Source of the DNA: Acidovorax soli
GTDB taxonomy: Bacteria; Pseudomonadota; Gammaproteobacteria; Burkholderiales; Burkholderiaceae_C
DNA length: 64,000 nt
Assembly (NCBI RefSeq): GCF_014207955.1
Contig: NZ_JACHLK010000016.1
Span: forward strand, 1-64,000
Direction: 5' to 3'
In this document: positions 50,375-59,818 of the stretch, one piece after another
Position numbering within the stretch: the first letter of the stretch is position 1
Layout: the number at the start of each line of letters is the position of its first letter
Notes under the pieces: generated by a model
Seen by the model: only the letters and a program-made list of their open reading frames with translations
Told to the model about the DNA's origin: nothing
The model's database searches: none
Made by a program: the position numbers and the translations under genes

Positions 50375-50500
50375 GGAATCACTCCTTGCGGTTGGAACAT
50401 GCCTGGTACTTTAGGCAAGCAGGCCCGTGCACCAGGTCGGAGAGCTCCGAAGTGGCTGTAGGACGCAAGGCAGCACGCCAAGGCGCGCGACAATCACCCC

Positions 50501-52222
50501 ATGCCTTCCCTGCTCGCCCTGTCCCGTTGGTTCCCTTTTCTCGCCTGGCCCCGCCCCGACCGCCACCTCCTCAAGGGCGAGTTTTCCGCCGGCATGACCG
50601 TGGGGCTGATGCTGGTGCCGCAAGGCGTGGCCTATGCAGCCCTCGCGGGCATGCCCCTGATCACCGGCATCTATGCCTCGCTGATCCCGGCCCTGGTGGC
50701 CGTGCTGTTCAGTTCCTCCACCCGGCTGGGCGTGGGGCCCACGGCCCTGACGAGCCTGCTGATCGGCGCCTCCCTGACCGGGCTGGCCGAGCCGGGCAGC
50801 GCGCAATGGGTGGCCCTGGCCGCCTGGATGGCCCTGCTCTCAGGCCTGCTGCAGTTGGTGATGGGCGTGGCCCGCTTCGGCTGGCTGCTCAACCTGGTGA
50901 CGTCGCCGGTGCTCAGCGGCTTCACCCAGGCCGCCGCCCTGCTGATCCTGGCCTCGCAGCTGTGCGCTTTCACCGGCCTGCGCTCGGACCTCGGCGCCCT
51001 GTGGTCCACCCCCTCGCTGGGCCATTTCGACCTGGTGGCCGCCGCCTTCGGCCTGGGCAGCCTGGCCTTGCTGGTGCTGGCCCGGCGCTGGCGCCCGAAC
51101 TTTCCGGCCGCCATCGTGGTCGTGGGCGCGGCCGGTGCCCTGAGCTGGGCGCTCGGCTACGCAGACGGGGGCGGCAACGTGGTGGGCACCCTGCCCGAGG
51201 GCCTGCCCTCCCTGTACTGGCCGGGTCTGCTGTCCTGGACACAGTTTTCCGCCCTGGTGATGCCGGTGCTGGTGGTCACGCTGGTGAGCTTTCTCGAAAC
51301 GGCCTCCAGCGCCAAGGTGGAGAGCCAGCGCTCGGGCGAGCGCTGGAACGAGAACCAGGACCTGATCGGCCAGGGCCTGGCCAAGATCAGCAGCGGGCTG
51401 TGCGGCAGCTTTGCCACCAGCGCCTCGTTCTCGCGCTCGGCCATCAACCTGTATGCGGGCGCACGCACCGGCTGGGCGACGGTCTTCGCCATCGCCCTGG
51501 TGCTGGTGGTGCTGCTGTGGCTCACGCCGGCGCTCTACCATGTGCCCCAGTCGGTGCTGGCGGCCGTGGTGATCACCGCAGTCACCAGCCTCATCAAGCC
51601 CGCCACCTTGCTGCGCCTGTGGCGCATCTCGCGCGTCGAGGCCATGATGGCCGGCGTGACCTTTGCACTGACCCTGGCCACCGCGCCGCGCATGTACTGG
51701 GGCGTGCTCGTCGGGCTGCTCATGAACCTGAGCCACTTCCTGTACCAGCGCCTGCACCCGCGCATCATCGAGGTGGGCCTGCACCCCGACGGCAGCCTGC
51801 GCGACCGCCATCTGTGGCACCTGCCCCCGCTGGCGCCCCGGCTGCTGGCGCTGCGCATGGACGCGGAACTCGATTTCGGCTCGGCCAGCGCCCTGGACCG
51901 GTACGTGACCGACCACCTGGTCTCCCACCCGGAGATCACGGAGCTGTGCCTCATGGCCCTGCCCATCAACCGCATCGACATCACGGGCGTGGAAACCTTC
52001 GCCGCCCTGCGCGCCGCCATGCAGGCCCGCGGCGGCACGCTGCATGTGAGCGGCATGAAACTGCCCGTGGAGCAGGTGCTGCGCCGCGCCGGCCTGCTGG
52101 AGGATGGGCCCGGCCTGCGCATGTACCGTACCGATGCGGAGGCCCTGCTGGCCCTGCAGCAGCTCCCAGAAAAAGCGCCCGGCACCGCAGCGGCCGGGGC
52201 ACGCTCCAGCCAACCGGCCTGA
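50501..52222 (+). CDS. SulP/SLC26 family anion transporter
   Basis: A 573-residue transporter. The membrane part (about residues 25-420, 12-14 helices) has the SulP hallmarks AGMTVGLMLVPQGVAYAALAGMPLITGIYASLIPALVAVLFSSS and SFLETASSAKVESQRSGERWNENQDLIGQGLAKISSGLCGSFATSASFSRSAINL. The cytoplasmic STAS domain (about 455-560) has FGSASALDRYVTDHL and NRIDITGVETFAALRAAM. Substrate may be sulfate, bicarbonate or dicarboxylate and cannot be told from sequence. It is followed after 76 bp by the diguanylate cyclase gene. Confidence 0.92.
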   Translation: MPSLLALSRWFPFLAWPRPDRHLLKGEFSAGMTVGLMLVPQGVAYAALAGMPLITGIYASLIPALVAVLFSSSTRLGVGPTALTSLLIGASLTGLAEPGSAQWVALAAWMALLSGLLQLVMGVARFGWLLNLVTSPVLSGFTQAAALLILASQLCAFTGLRSDLGALWSTPSLGHFDLVAAAFGLGSLALLVLARRWRPNFPAAIVVVGAAGALSWALGYADGGGNVVGTLPEGLPSLYWPGLLSWTQFSALVMPVLVVTLVSFLETASSAKVESQRSGERWNENQDLIGQGLAKISSGLCGSFATSASFSRSAINLYAGARTGWATVFAIALVLVVLLWLTPALYHVPQSVLAAVVITAVTSLIKPATLLRLWRISRVEAMMAGVTFALTLATAPRMYWGVLVGLLMNLSHFLYQRLHPRIIEVGLHPDGSLRDRHLWHLPPLAPRLLALRMDAELDFGSASALDRYVTDHLVSHPEITELCLMALPINRIDITGVETFAALRAAMQARGGTLHVSGMKLPVEQVLRRAGLLEDGPGLRMYRTDAEALLALQQLPEKAPGTAAAGARSSQPA

Positions 52223-52298
52223 AACCCTTACGCACTATCCATAACCATCTGCAATCCCTATCCGCTGCTACACTCAATGAACTCTGCCTAATCCATTT

Positions 52299-53066
52299 GT
52301 GTCTGACTCTGCGGCCTCCCATCTCGTAGACCTGCGCGATCTGCGCCTGGACATTGCACACGCGCTCGTGGCGCAGGCAATCGGCAGCGAAGCGTCCCTG
52401 CAACGCGAAGCGCCGTCCCGCTACCTCCAAGGCCTGATCGACGGTCTGTGCGAGCTTTCCCTCAAGGACCCCCTGACCGGGCTGGCCAACCGTCGGCATT
52501 TCCGCGCCGTGCTCGAGCGCGAGATCGACCGCGTGACCCGGTCTGGCGAGGCCGCCTTGCTGCTGATGCTGGACATCGACCATTTCAAGGCCGTCAACGA
52601 CACCCATGGCCACCTGGCCGGTGACGTGGTGCTGCAGTCGGTGGCACGCACGCTGAGCGCCTGCGTGCGCCCCATGGACACCCTGGCGCGCTATGGCGGC
52701 GAAGAGTTCGCCGTGGTGCTGCCCGCCTGCCAGGCCGCCTTTGGCAAGGTGGTGGCCGAGCGCATCCGTCGCGCCGTGGCCAACACCCCCGTCAGGATCT
52801 CGCCCTCCGTGGAGCTGAACGTCACGGTGAGCATCGGCGGGGCCTTCGCCCTGCAGTGGATCCGCTCGACCACGCTCCTGTGGACCGACCGCGCCGACCA
52901 CCAGCTCTACCAGGCCAAATCGTCGGGCCGCAACCGGGTGAGCATCGAAGAGCAGCCCGACAGCACCGTCAGTGCCGAAGAAAAGAGCCTGTTGTTCGGC
53001 CCCTTGTACACCCCCTCGGGCTGGGGTGACCTGCCCCCGCTGGACACAACAGGCAGCGCCAACTGA
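52299..53066 (+). CDS. diguanylate cyclase (GGDEF) without sensor domain
   Basis: A 255-residue cytoplasmic protein. The GGDEF domain starts at about residue 55 (DPLTGLANRRHFRAVLEREIDR) and is complete: LMLDIDHFKAVNDTHGHLAGDVVL, the allosteric I-site RPMD five residues before the active RYGGEEF, and SIGGAFAL. It should make c-di-GMP and be product-inhibited. The N-terminal 55 residues are short and helical, with no known sensor; the C-terminal 50 are low in structure. GTG start at 52299. It ends 10 bp before the MinD-like gene, which suggests a two-gene operon. Confidence 0.88.
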   Translation: MSDSAASHLVDLRDLRLDIAHALVAQAIGSEASLQREAPSRYLQGLIDGLCELSLKDPLTGLANRRHFRAVLEREIDRVTRSGEAALLLMLDIDHFKAVNDTHGHLAGDVVLQSVARTLSACVRPMDTLARYGGEEFAVVLPACQAAFGKVVAERIRRAVANTPVRISPSVELNVTVSIGGAFALQWIRSTTLLWTDRADHQLYQAKSSGRNRVSIEEQPDSTVSAEEKSLLFGPLYTPSGWGDLPPLDTTGSAN

Positions 53067-53076
53067 AAGTTAGAAG

Positions 53077-53931
53077 ATGAGCGACGCGCTGTCCCCCCCA
53101 CCCACATCCTCCGACGCCCCACCCTCGCCCGCGCTGCCATCCGGCGCGGCGGCCACCGGTGCGCGCATCATTGCCATCACCAGCGGCAAGGGCGGCGTGG
53201 GCAAGACCTTTGTGTCAGCCAACCTCGCGGCAGCCCTGACCCGCCGCGGCCAGCGCGTGCTGGTGCTCGATGCCGACCTGGGCCTGGCCAACCTGGACGT
53301 GGTGCTCAACCTGCACCCCAAGATCACGCTGCACGACGTGTTCACCGGCAAGGCCCTGCTGGAGGACGCCGTCATCCAGGCGCCCGGCGGCTTCTCCGTG
53401 CTGCTGGCCGGTTCGGGCATGGTGGAATACTCGCGCCTCACGCCCGAGGTGCGCAACCAGTTCCTCAACGTGATCCAGGCGATCGCGCCCAACTACGACG
53501 TGATCCTGCTGGACACGGGCGCCGGCATCTCCGACGTGGTGCTGTTCTCGATTTCGCTGGCCTCCGAGGTGCTGATTGTGGCCACGCCCGAGCCGACCTC
53601 TCTGACCGATGCCTATGCCGCCATCAAGGTGCTGGCCATGCAGCAAAAGCGCCAGCATGTGCGCATGGTGATCAACCAGGCCGCCCGCCCAGGCGACGGC
53701 CGCGCCATCACCGGGCAGCTGCAGCAGGTGCTGGACCGCTTCGTGAGCACCGAGACCGGCCGAGGCGTGCGTCTGATCCACATGGGCGACATTCCGGCCG
53801 ACCCCTCGGTGCGCGACGCGGTGATGCGCCGCCAGCTGCTGCTGCTGCAGACACCGGGCTGCCCGGCGGCGCTGGCCATCGCCCAGCTGGCCAACAAGAT
53901 CGAGACCACGCTGCTCGCCCCTGCGGCCTGA
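53077..53931 (+). CDS. MinD/ParA-superfamily ATPase, FlhG/FleN-like
   Basis: A 284-residue P-loop ATPase. After a Pro/Ser-rich leader of about 28 residues comes the deviant Walker [24 protein letters not shown] (lysine signature of MinD/ParA proteins), then [16 protein letters not shown], the [12 protein letters not shown] Walker B region and [28 protein letters not shown] and TDAYAAIK are typical of FlhG/FleN and MotR-like ATPases that control flagellar number or polar placement. No flagellar genes lie in the window, so its target is open. The amphipathic C-terminal membrane-targeting helix of MinD is not evident. Confidence 0.85.
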   Translation: MSDALSPPPTSSDAPPSPALPSGAAATGARIIAITSGKGGVGKTFVSANLAAALTRRGQRVLVLDADLGLANLDVVLNLHPKITLHDVFTGKALLEDAVIQAPGGFSVLLAGSGMVEYSRLTPEVRNQFLNVIQAIAPNYDVILLDTGAGISDVVLFSISLASEVLIVATPEPTSLTDAYAAIKVLAMQQKRQHVRMVINQAARPGDGRAITGQLQQVLDRFVSTETGRGVRLIHMGDIPADPSVRDAVMRRQLLLLQTPGCPAALAIAQLANKIETTLLAPAA

Positions 53932-53970
53932 CCTGCGCCGGCCCACCGGCCAGGTTTGCGCGACAATCAT

Positions 53971-54009
53971 GCCCGCCCGGAGCCTGCCTCCAGGCGGGCC
54001 ATTTCTTTT
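53971..54009 (+). terminator. possible terminator after the MinD-like gene
   Basis: GCCCGCC (53971-53977) and GGCGGGC (53993-53999) form a 7-bp stem with a 15-nt loop, followed by CATTTCTTTTC. It lies 40 bases after the stop codon. The short stem and long loop make it weak. Confidence 0.45.
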
Positions 54010-54046
54010 CTGCTCTGCCCTTGCGAGCGCACCAGCGCCTATTCCC

Positions 54047-54793
54047 GTGAACGACGTCCTCAATATCTCCTGCTACAAGTTCGTGCCGCTGCCCGATGCC
54101 CAGGCGCTGCGCGAGCTGCTGCACGAACGCGCCGTGGCCGCGCAGCTCAAGGGCACCATCCTGCTGGCCGAGGAAGGCATCAACTTCTTCCTGGCGGGCC
54201 CGGCCGATGCGGTGTGCGGCTTCGTCGATGCGATGCGCAGCGATGCGCGCTTTGCCGACCTCGCGCCCAAGGAGAGCTGGTCGGACACGGTGCCGTTTCG
54301 CAAGATGCTGGTCAAGGTCAAGCGCGAGATCATCCGCATGGACCACCCCACCATCCAGCCCTCCACCGGCCGCGCCCCGGCCGTGACGCCGGCCACGCTG
54401 CACCGCTGGCTGGCCCAGGGCCATGACGACGAAGGCCGCGAGGTGGTGACCCTCGACACCCGCAACGCCTTCGAGGTGGACGAGGGCACCTTCGACAACG
54501 CCATCGACTGGCGCATCGACAAGTTCACCGAGTTCCCGCCCGCCCTGCGCGCCCACAAGGCCGAGCTGGCGGACAAGACCGTGGTGAGCTTCTGCACCGG
54601 CGGCATCCGCTGCGAGAAGGCGGCCATCCTCATGCGCGAGGAAGGCCTGCCCCATGTCTACCAGCTCGAAGGCGGCATCCTCAAGTATTTCGAGGAGACC
54701 GATGGCGCGCATTACCACGGCGGCTGCTTCGTCTTCGACGAGCGCCGGGTGTTGGCGTCCGACCTGTCGACCGATACGCCACCCAAGGCCTGA
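54047..54793 (+). CDS. trhO: tRNA uridine(34) hydroxylase, rhodanese type
   Basis: A 248-residue protein of the YceA/TrhO family, which hydroxylates U34 of tRNA to 5-hydroxyuridine with O2. An N-terminal acylphosphatase-like domain ([39 protein letters not shown]) is followed by a rhodanese domain ([31 protein letters not shown]) with the active-site cysteine in [20 protein letters not shown] and the end [15 protein letters not shown] start at 54047; an upstream ATG would add 26 codons that run through the preceding hairpin. Confidence 0.9.
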   Translation: MNDVLNISCYKFVPLPDAQALRELLHERAVAAQLKGTILLAEEGINFFLAGPADAVCGFVDAMRSDARFADLAPKESWSDTVPFRKMLVKVKREIIRMDHPTIQPSTGRAPAVTPATLHRWLAQGHDDEGREVVTLDTRNAFEVDEGTFDNAIDWRIDKFTEFPPALRAHKAELADKTVVSFCTGGIRCEKAAILMREEGLPHVYQLEGGILKYFEETDGAHYHGGCFVFDERRVLASDLSTDTPPKA

Positions 54794-54794
54794 C

Positions 54795-55691
54795 TCAATC
54801 CGCGCGGAAGCGGTGCTCCGGCAGCGGGATGAATTCGGTCTCGCCGGGCACAGACGTCATGCGGCCGGCCTCCCAATCCGCAGCGGCCTGCACGATGCGC
54901 TCCTTGCGGCTGGAGACGAAGTTCCACCACATGTGGCGCGGGCCATCGAGTGCATCGCCGCCAATGAGCATCAGGCGCACGGCCTGGTCGCCCGCCTGGA
55001 GCCGCACAGGTGCCGTGCCGCCGGCGGGCAGCACCGCCAGGGTGTGGTCGGGCAGCGGCTCGCCATCGAGCAGCAGCGCAGCATCCACCGGGTAGAGCGC
55101 CATCTCCTGCGCCAGGGCCGGCGGCAGCTCCAGCACACCGCCCGCAGGCAGTTGCACATCCAGGTAGAGCGTGGGCGCATAGGTGGCCACGGGCGAGGTC
55201 TGGCCAAAGGCCGTGCCGATCAGCACGCGCACCACGGCATCGCCCACCCGCACTTCGGGAATCGCCGCGGCCGGCGTGTGCACGAAGGAGGCGTCGACCT
55301 CCTCGGCCGCCACCGGCAGGGCCGCCCACAGCTGGATGCCATGGTTCACATAGGGCTGGTCCGCCAGCGACTCGGGGCGGCGCTCGGAGTGCACGATGCC
55401 ATTGCCGGCCGTCATCCAGTTGATGGCGCCGGGCTCGATCTGCTGCACATAGCCCAGGCTGTCGCGGTGCATGATGGCGCCCGAGAACAGGTAGGTCACC
55501 GTGGCCAGGCCGATGTGCGGATGGGGCCGCACATCGTGCGCGGCACCAGGCTCCACCGTCACCGGACCGAAATGGTCGAAGAAGATGAAAGGCCCGACCG
55601 AGCGGCACTGCGCGGCCGGCAGCAGGCGCCGCACGGTGAAGCCGCCACCGAGGTCCTTGGCATGGCCAGACAGGCGCAGAACGGCGCTCAT
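54795..55691 (-). CDS. pirin family protein
   Basis: A 298-residue bicupin. The N-terminal cupin carries the iron-ligand pattern PHPHIGLATVTYLFSG (two His) and HSERRPE (His, Glu-like position), and FVGPFIFFDHFGPVTVEPG-type opening; the C-terminal cupin contains the shorter conserved strand set (LYLDVQLPAGGVLELPPAL). Bacterial pirins act as quercetinases or redox sensors. The preferred ATG at 55691 has GGGAG at good spacing. The gene lies downstream of the flavodoxin-like gene by 77 bp on the same strand. Confidence 0.87.
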   Translation of the reverse strand: MSAVLRLSGHAKDLGGGFTVRRLLPAAQCRSVGPFIFFDHFGPVTVEPGAAHDVRPHPHIGLATVTYLFSGAIMHRDSLGYVQQIEPGAINWMTAGNGIVHSERRPESLADQPYVNHGIQLWAALPVAAEEVDASFVHTPAAAIPEVRVGDAVVRVLIGTAFGQTSPVATYAPTLYLDVQLPAGGVLELPPALAQEMALYPVDAALLLDGEPLPDHTLAVLPAGGTAPVRLQAGDQAVRLMLIGGDALDGPRHMWWNFVSSRKERIVQAAADWEAGRMTSVPGETEFIPLPEHRFRAD

Positions 55692-55768
55692 GGGCGTGCT
55701 CCCTGGTGCGCAAAAGAAGGACTGTGGCATGGGGTCATGGGATGCTCCTGTGATCGTGGTGGGTCGTG

Positions 55769-56326
55769 TCAGTCTTTGTGGAACCGGGCCGCCAGTTCGG
55801 CCACGCGCTGGCCCAGCACGCGGGCCGTGTCCAGGTCGCCCCGTGCCATCTCGCCCGCGGAAGCGTCCGACGGCGACTGCGCCATGGCGCCGCTGTAGGC
55901 ACCGAGCCAGTTCACGTCGTTGCGCGTGGCGGTCTTGGAGTTCGATGGCAGCACGCCCGCACCCACCCACAGGCCGCCATGCTGCATGGCCAGGTGGAAC
56001 AGGTAGTCGAGCGTGATCTGCTTGTCGCCATTGGTGGCGGCGCTGTTGGTGAAGCCGGCGAACAGCTTGTCCTTCCAGGCCTGGCTGAACCAGGGCTTGG
56101 ACGAGGCGTCGGCGAAGCGCTTGAACTGCCAGCTCGGCCCGGCCATGTAGGTCGGCGAGCCGAAGATGATGGCACTGGCGGCGGCCAGGCTCTCCCAGCC
56201 GCCTTCGGGCAGATTGCCGTCCGCATCGATGGCGATCAGTTCGGCACCCGCCCCGTCGGCCACGGCCTGGGCCATGCGCTGGGTGTGGCCATAGCCCGAG
56301 TGGTAGACGACAGCGATCTGCGGCAT
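55769..56326 (-). CDS. flavodoxin-like NAD(P)H-dependent oxidoreductase
   Basis: A 185-residue flavoprotein of the WrbA/flavodoxin fold: AVVYHSGYGHTQRMAQAVADGAGAELIAID (FMN phosphate loop), IIFGSPTYMAGPSWQFKRFADASS (the G-S-P-T-Y-x-G motif of WrbA-type proteins) and KLFAGFTNSAATNGDKQ. Such enzymes reduce quinones by two electrons. It lies between the pirin and DoxX genes on the minus strand; together with them it probably defends against electrophilic quinones. Confidence 0.85.
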   Translation of the reverse strand: MPQIAVVYHSGYGHTQRMAQAVADGAGAELIAIDADGNLPEGGWESLAAASAIIFGSPTYMAGPSWQFKRFADASSKPWFSQAWKDKLFAGFTNSAATNGDKQITLDYLFHLAMQHGGLWVGAGVLPSNSKTATRNDVNWLGAYSGAMAQSPSDASAGEMARGDLDTARVLGQRVAELAARFHKD

Positions 56327-56388
56327 GCGGCGTTTCCTTGCGGTGGGATGGGTGCAAACAATACGCCGATCATGCCGCAGGATCGGGC

Positions 56389-56802
56389 TCAGTTTGCGGA
56401 ACGGCGCGCGTCCACGCTCCAGCCGCCCGCACCAAAGGCCGCCAGGGCCAGCAGGCCGCCGACGACGCCCACATTCTTGAAGAACATCAGCTGCTGCATC
56501 ATCTGCTTGTCGGCCGGCAGGGCCCAGTAGGCATGGAAGAAGAAGCTCGCCACCAGCGTGAAGAACGCCAGGGCCAGGGCCGCGAAGCGCGTGCCGACGC
56601 CGAAGATCAGGGCCAGGCTGCCCAGCACTTCCACGGCAGCGGCAATCGCAGCGGCCACGGTGGGCATGGGCAGGCCGACCGAGCTGATGTAGCCCACGGT
56701 GCCGGCAAAGCCGGTGAGCTTGCCGATACCGGCGGGCAGGAACAGAGCGGCCAGCAGCAGGCGCGAAGCCAGGGCCAGGGGGTTTTGCAGGGAATTGAAC
56801 AT
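56389..56802 (-). CDS. DoxX family membrane protein
   Basis: A 137-residue inner-membrane protein with four hydrophobic helices. DoxX features: the N-terminal ALASRLLLAALFLPAGIGKLTGFAGTVGYISSVGLPMPTVAAAIAAAVEVLGSLALIFGVGTRFAALALAFFTLVASFFFH pattern and the short terminal helix. DoxX proteins take part in redox or quinone-linked stress functions. ATG at 56802 is chosen; codons upstream encode no hydrophobic helix. Confidence 0.88.
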   Translation of the reverse strand: MFNSLQNPLALASRLLLAALFLPAGIGKLTGFAGTVGYISSVGLPMPTVAAAIAAAVEVLGSLALIFGVGTRFAALALAFFTLVASFFFHAYWALPADKQMMQQLMFFKNVGVVGGLLALAAFGAGGWSVDARRSAN

Positions 56803-56857
56803 GGTGGACTCCTTCAGGTGACAGGTAAAAAGCGGTGGATGGATGGGAAAAAGCGGG

Positions 56858-57559
56858 TCAGGGTGCGAGATCGAATACCAGCACTTCGGCACCGTGGCCC
56901 TCGGTCAGCGCCAGGGCTGTTTCCTGCTCGATCAGCGCAGCGTCGCCTGCCGAGAGGGCTTGGCCATTGGCCTTGAGGCTGCCGCGCACCAGGTGCACAT
57001 AGGCCTTGCGCGCGGGGTCGAGCACCAGGCTCGCCGACTCGCTGCCGTCAAGCAGGCCGGCATAGAGCGTGGCGTCGGCATTCACCCGGACGGAGCCCTC
57101 GGCGCCATCGGGCGATGCCACGCGCCGCAAGCGGCCGCGCTTTTCGGCATCGGCAAAGGTCTTTTGCTCATAGCCGGGCGCCACGCCCTGCACGTCGGGC
57201 AGGAGCCAGATCTGCAGGAAATGCGTGGTCTGGCCCTCGGCGTGGTTGAATTCGCTGTGCTGCACGCCCGTGCCTGCGCTCATGCGCTGCACGTCGCCGG
57301 GCGGAATGCCCTTGACGTTGCCCATGCTGTCCTTGTGGGCCAGCTCGCCCGACAGCACGTAGCTGATGATTTCCATATCGCGGTGGCCATGCGTGCCGAA
57401 GCCCATGCCCGGAGCGATGCGGTCTTCGTTGATCACGCGCAGGTTGCCAAAGCCCATGTGCTCGGGGTCGTAGTAGCCCGCGAACGAGAAGCTGTGGTAC
57501 GAATGCAGCCAGCCATGGTCGGCATAGCCGCGGTCTTGGGATTTGCGAACAGTCAGCAT
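56858..57559 (-). CDS. pirin family protein, YhhW-type quercetin 2,3-dioxygenase
   Basis: A 233-residue bicupin of the YhhW subgroup: SYHSFSFAGYYDPEHMGFGNLRVINEDRIAPGMGFGTHGHRDMEIISYVLSGELAHKDSMGN (metal ligands His-x-His and Glu in THGHRDMEII, His in HSEFNHAEG) and the C-terminal strand set. E. coli YhhW cleaves quercetin. It is the first gene of the minus-strand row DoxX-flavodoxin-pirin and diverges from a LysR gene across an inverted repeat. Confidence 0.88.
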   Translation of the reverse strand: MLTVRKSQDRGYADHGWLHSYHSFSFAGYYDPEHMGFGNLRVINEDRIAPGMGFGTHGHRDMEIISYVLSGELAHKDSMGNVKGIPPGDVQRMSAGTGVQHSEFNHAEGQTTHFLQIWLLPDVQGVAPGYEQKTFADAEKRGRLRRVASPDGAEGSVRVNADATLYAGLLDGSESASLVLDPARKAYVHLVRGSLKANGQALSAGDAALIEQETALALTEGHGAEVLVFDLAP

Positions 57560-57632
57560 GGTGTGTGCCCCTTTCAAGACTCGACTGTAGGCCTCTGCCC
57601 CTGGCACCGGGGGCTGGCGTATTGATGGCATG

Positions 57633-57649
57633 ATTCAAAAAAATTGAAT
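57633..57649. promoter_or_regulatory. LysR-type operator candidate
   Basis: ATTCAA and TTGAAT form a perfect inverted repeat around five adenines, in the short divergent gap between the YhhW-like gene and the LysR gene. It contains the T-N11-A motif expected for LysR regulators and ends 15 bases before the LysR start codon. Confidence 0.6.
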
Positions 57650-57664
57650 TAACATGGCAACACC

Positions 57665-58603
57665 ATGCAAAACCCACGCGATGTGCTGACCCCGGACAGC
57701 CTGACCATGCTGCAGGTGATCGCCGAGGCCGGCAGCTTTGCCGCAGCGGCGCGGCAGCTCGGCCTGGTACCGAGCGCCCTGACCTACCGGGTGCGCCAGA
57801 TCGAGGACGCGCTCGATGTGCTGCTCTTTGACCGCAGCGCGCGCCAGGCCCGCCCCACCGAAGCGGGCGCGGAACTGCTGCGCGAGGGCACCCGCGTGCT
57901 GCAGGAGATCGATGCCGTGGCCCACCGCGTGCGCCGCGTGGCCACGGGCTGGGAGCCGCAGCTCACGCTGTCGGTCGATGGCGCGATCTCGCCGCACACC
58001 ATGATGGAGCTGGTGGACGCCTTCTACGCCATGGCCCCGCCCACGCGCCTGAAGCTGCGCGACGGCATCATGACCGGCACGCTGGAGGCACTGACCTCGG
58101 GCCGGGCGGACCTGGCCATCGGCGTGACCATTGCCGGCTCCAGCGTGGCGGGCCTGCAGCAGGCGCCGCTGGGCGACGTGCTGTTCATCTACGTGGTGGC
58201 GCCCCACCACCCCCTGGCCAACGAACCCGAACCGATCACCGACGCGACCTTGCTGCAGCACCGCGCCGTGGCCGTGGCCGACTCGGCCCTGCGCGGAGGC
58301 GCCACCATGGGCCTGCTGGGTGGGCAGGACGTGCTCACCGTGGACACCATGCAGGCCAAGGTGCGCGCCCAACTGCGCGGCCTGGGCGGCGGCTTCCTGC
58401 CCGAGCCCATGGTCCGGCCCTACCTGGAGGCCGGGCGCCTGGTGGCGCGCAAGGTGGCCCGACCCGAGCGCCTGGTGCGCGTGAACTATGCCTGGGGCGG
58501 CCCCGGCTTCACCGCGCCCGGCCGCGCGCTGCAGTGGTGGCTCAACCAGCTGCAAAGCCCTGCCACGCGGCGCGCACTGCTGGAAAACCACCATCATTTC
58601 TGA
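57665..58603 (+). CDS. LysR family transcriptional regulator
   Basis: A 312-residue regulator; winged helix LTMLQVIAEAGSFAAAARQLGLVPSALTYRVRQIEDALDVLLFDRSARQARPTEAGAELL and effector domain from about residue 95. The VPSALTYRVRQIE recognition helix is common in LysR proteins that control electrophile/quinone-stress genes. Divergence from the yhhW-doxX-flavodoxin-pirin row, with an operator-like repeat between, makes that row its probable regulon. Downstream lies an unrelated oxidoreductase gene. Confidence 0.88.
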   Translation: MQNPRDVLTPDSLTMLQVIAEAGSFAAAARQLGLVPSALTYRVRQIEDALDVLLFDRSARQARPTEAGAELLREGTRVLQEIDAVAHRVRRVATGWEPQLTLSVDGAISPHTMMELVDAFYAMAPPTRLKLRDGIMTGTLEALTSGRADLAIGVTIAGSSVAGLQQAPLGDVLFIYVVAPHHPLANEPEPITDATLLQHRAVAVADSALRGGATMGLLGGQDVLTVDTMQAKVRAQLRGLGGGFLPEPMVRPYLEAGRLVARKVARPERLVRVNYAWGGPGFTAPGRALQWWLNQLQSPATRRALLENHHHF

Positions 58604-58678
58604 TGCGCAGCCCTGTGCCGGGCGTGTAGAGTGGTCCATGCCGGAGTTTTTCAGCCAACCGTTCCCGAAAGGCCTCCC

Positions 58679-59818
58679 ATGAGCAAACCCATCTCCCGCC
58701 CCGCCAAACGGCCCCGACGCCCTGCAGCCGCCCCGGCCAAGGCAGCCACCCCATCCTCCTCGCCCGCTGCCGGCACCCCATCTCCCCGGCATTTCGCCAT
58801 CATCGGCGCCGGCATGGCCGGCATCGCCTGTGCCCGCACCCTGGTGCAGGCAGGGCACCAGGTCACCGTCTTCGAAAAATCCGCCGCCGCCGGCGGGCGC
58901 ACGACCACCATCGATTCCCCCTTCGGCGGCTTCGATGCCGGCGTGCAGTACTTCACCGTGCGCGACGCCCGCTTTGCGCGCGCCATCGACACCGTGCCCG
59001 GCCTGTGCAAGCGCTGGAGCGCCAATTCCGTGCGCGTGCTCGACGCGGCGGGCCGCGTGACCGCCGCCGGCCTGCCCACGCGCGAAGCGCACTGGGTCGC
59101 CAGCCCCGGCATGCAATCGCTGGTCGCCGCCTGGGCCGAGCCGCTGGCCCAGGCCGGCCGGCTGCTCACCCACACCCGCGTCACGCGCATCGAGCACGAC
59201 GCCCTGAATGCCACCGGCTGGCAGCTGCGCACCGAAGACGCCGATGGCGGCCAGCATGTGTACGCCGGCTTCGACGCCGTGCTGCTGGCCCAGCCCGCCA
59301 CGCCCGCGCAAGCCCTGCTGTCCACCTCGGGGATCGACAGCAGCCTGTCGCCGGCCCTCTCCAGCGTGGCCATCGCCCCCTGCTGGACGCTGATGCTGGC
59401 CTACCCGCAGGCCGTGCGCCCCGGCCTGACCACGCTGGGACCGCAGTGGAATGCCGCGCGCAGCACGCACCACCGCATTGCCTGGCTGGCGCGCGAATCC
59501 TCCAAGCCCGGCCGCCCCAGCGTGGAGCGCTGGACCGTGCAGGCCAGCCCCGCCTGGTCGGCCGAACACCTCGAAGACGATGCCGAGCGCGTGCAGGCCA
59601 AGCTGATCAAGGCCTTTGCCGAGGTGACCGGCATCCGCGCCCAGCCCGCGCACGCCCAGACCCAGCGCTGGCGTTATGCCCAGACCACGCACCCCCTGGG
59701 GCGCAGCCACCTGTGGGATGCCCAGGCCGGACTGGGCGCCTGCGGCGACTGGTGCCTTGGCCACCGCCTCGAAGATGCCTTCGTGTCCGGACTGGAGCTG
59801 GCCCTGGCCGTGGCATGA
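58679..59818 (+). CDS. FAD-dependent oxidoreductase, renalase/amine-oxidase-like
   Basis: A 379-residue flavoprotein. An Ala/Pro-rich leader of about 35 residues precedes the FAD-binding [39 protein letters not shown], the GG doublet and then [15 protein letters not shown], the mark of renalase-like amine oxidases. The C-terminus shows [25 protein letters not shown], closing the FAD site. Substrate unknown. It ends with ATGA overlapping the start of gluQ, so expression is linked to a tRNA-modification gene. Confidence 0.85.
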   Translation: MSKPISRPAKRPRRPAAAPAKAATPSSSPAAGTPSPRHFAIIGAGMAGIACARTLVQAGHQVTVFEKSAAAGGRTTTIDSPFGGFDAGVQYFTVRDARFARAIDTVPGLCKRWSANSVRVLDAAGRVTAAGLPTREAHWVASPGMQSLVAAWAEPLAQAGRLLTHTRVTRIEHDALNATGWQLRTEDADGGQHVYAGFDAVLLAQPATPAQALLSTSGIDSSLSPALSSVAIAPCWTLMLAYPQAVRPGLTTLGPQWNAARSTHHRIAWLARESSKPGRPSVERWTVQASPAWSAEHLEDDAERVQAKLIKAFAEVTGIRAQPAHAQTQRWRYAQTTHPLGRSHLWDAQAGLGACGDWCLGHRLEDAFVSGLELALAVA

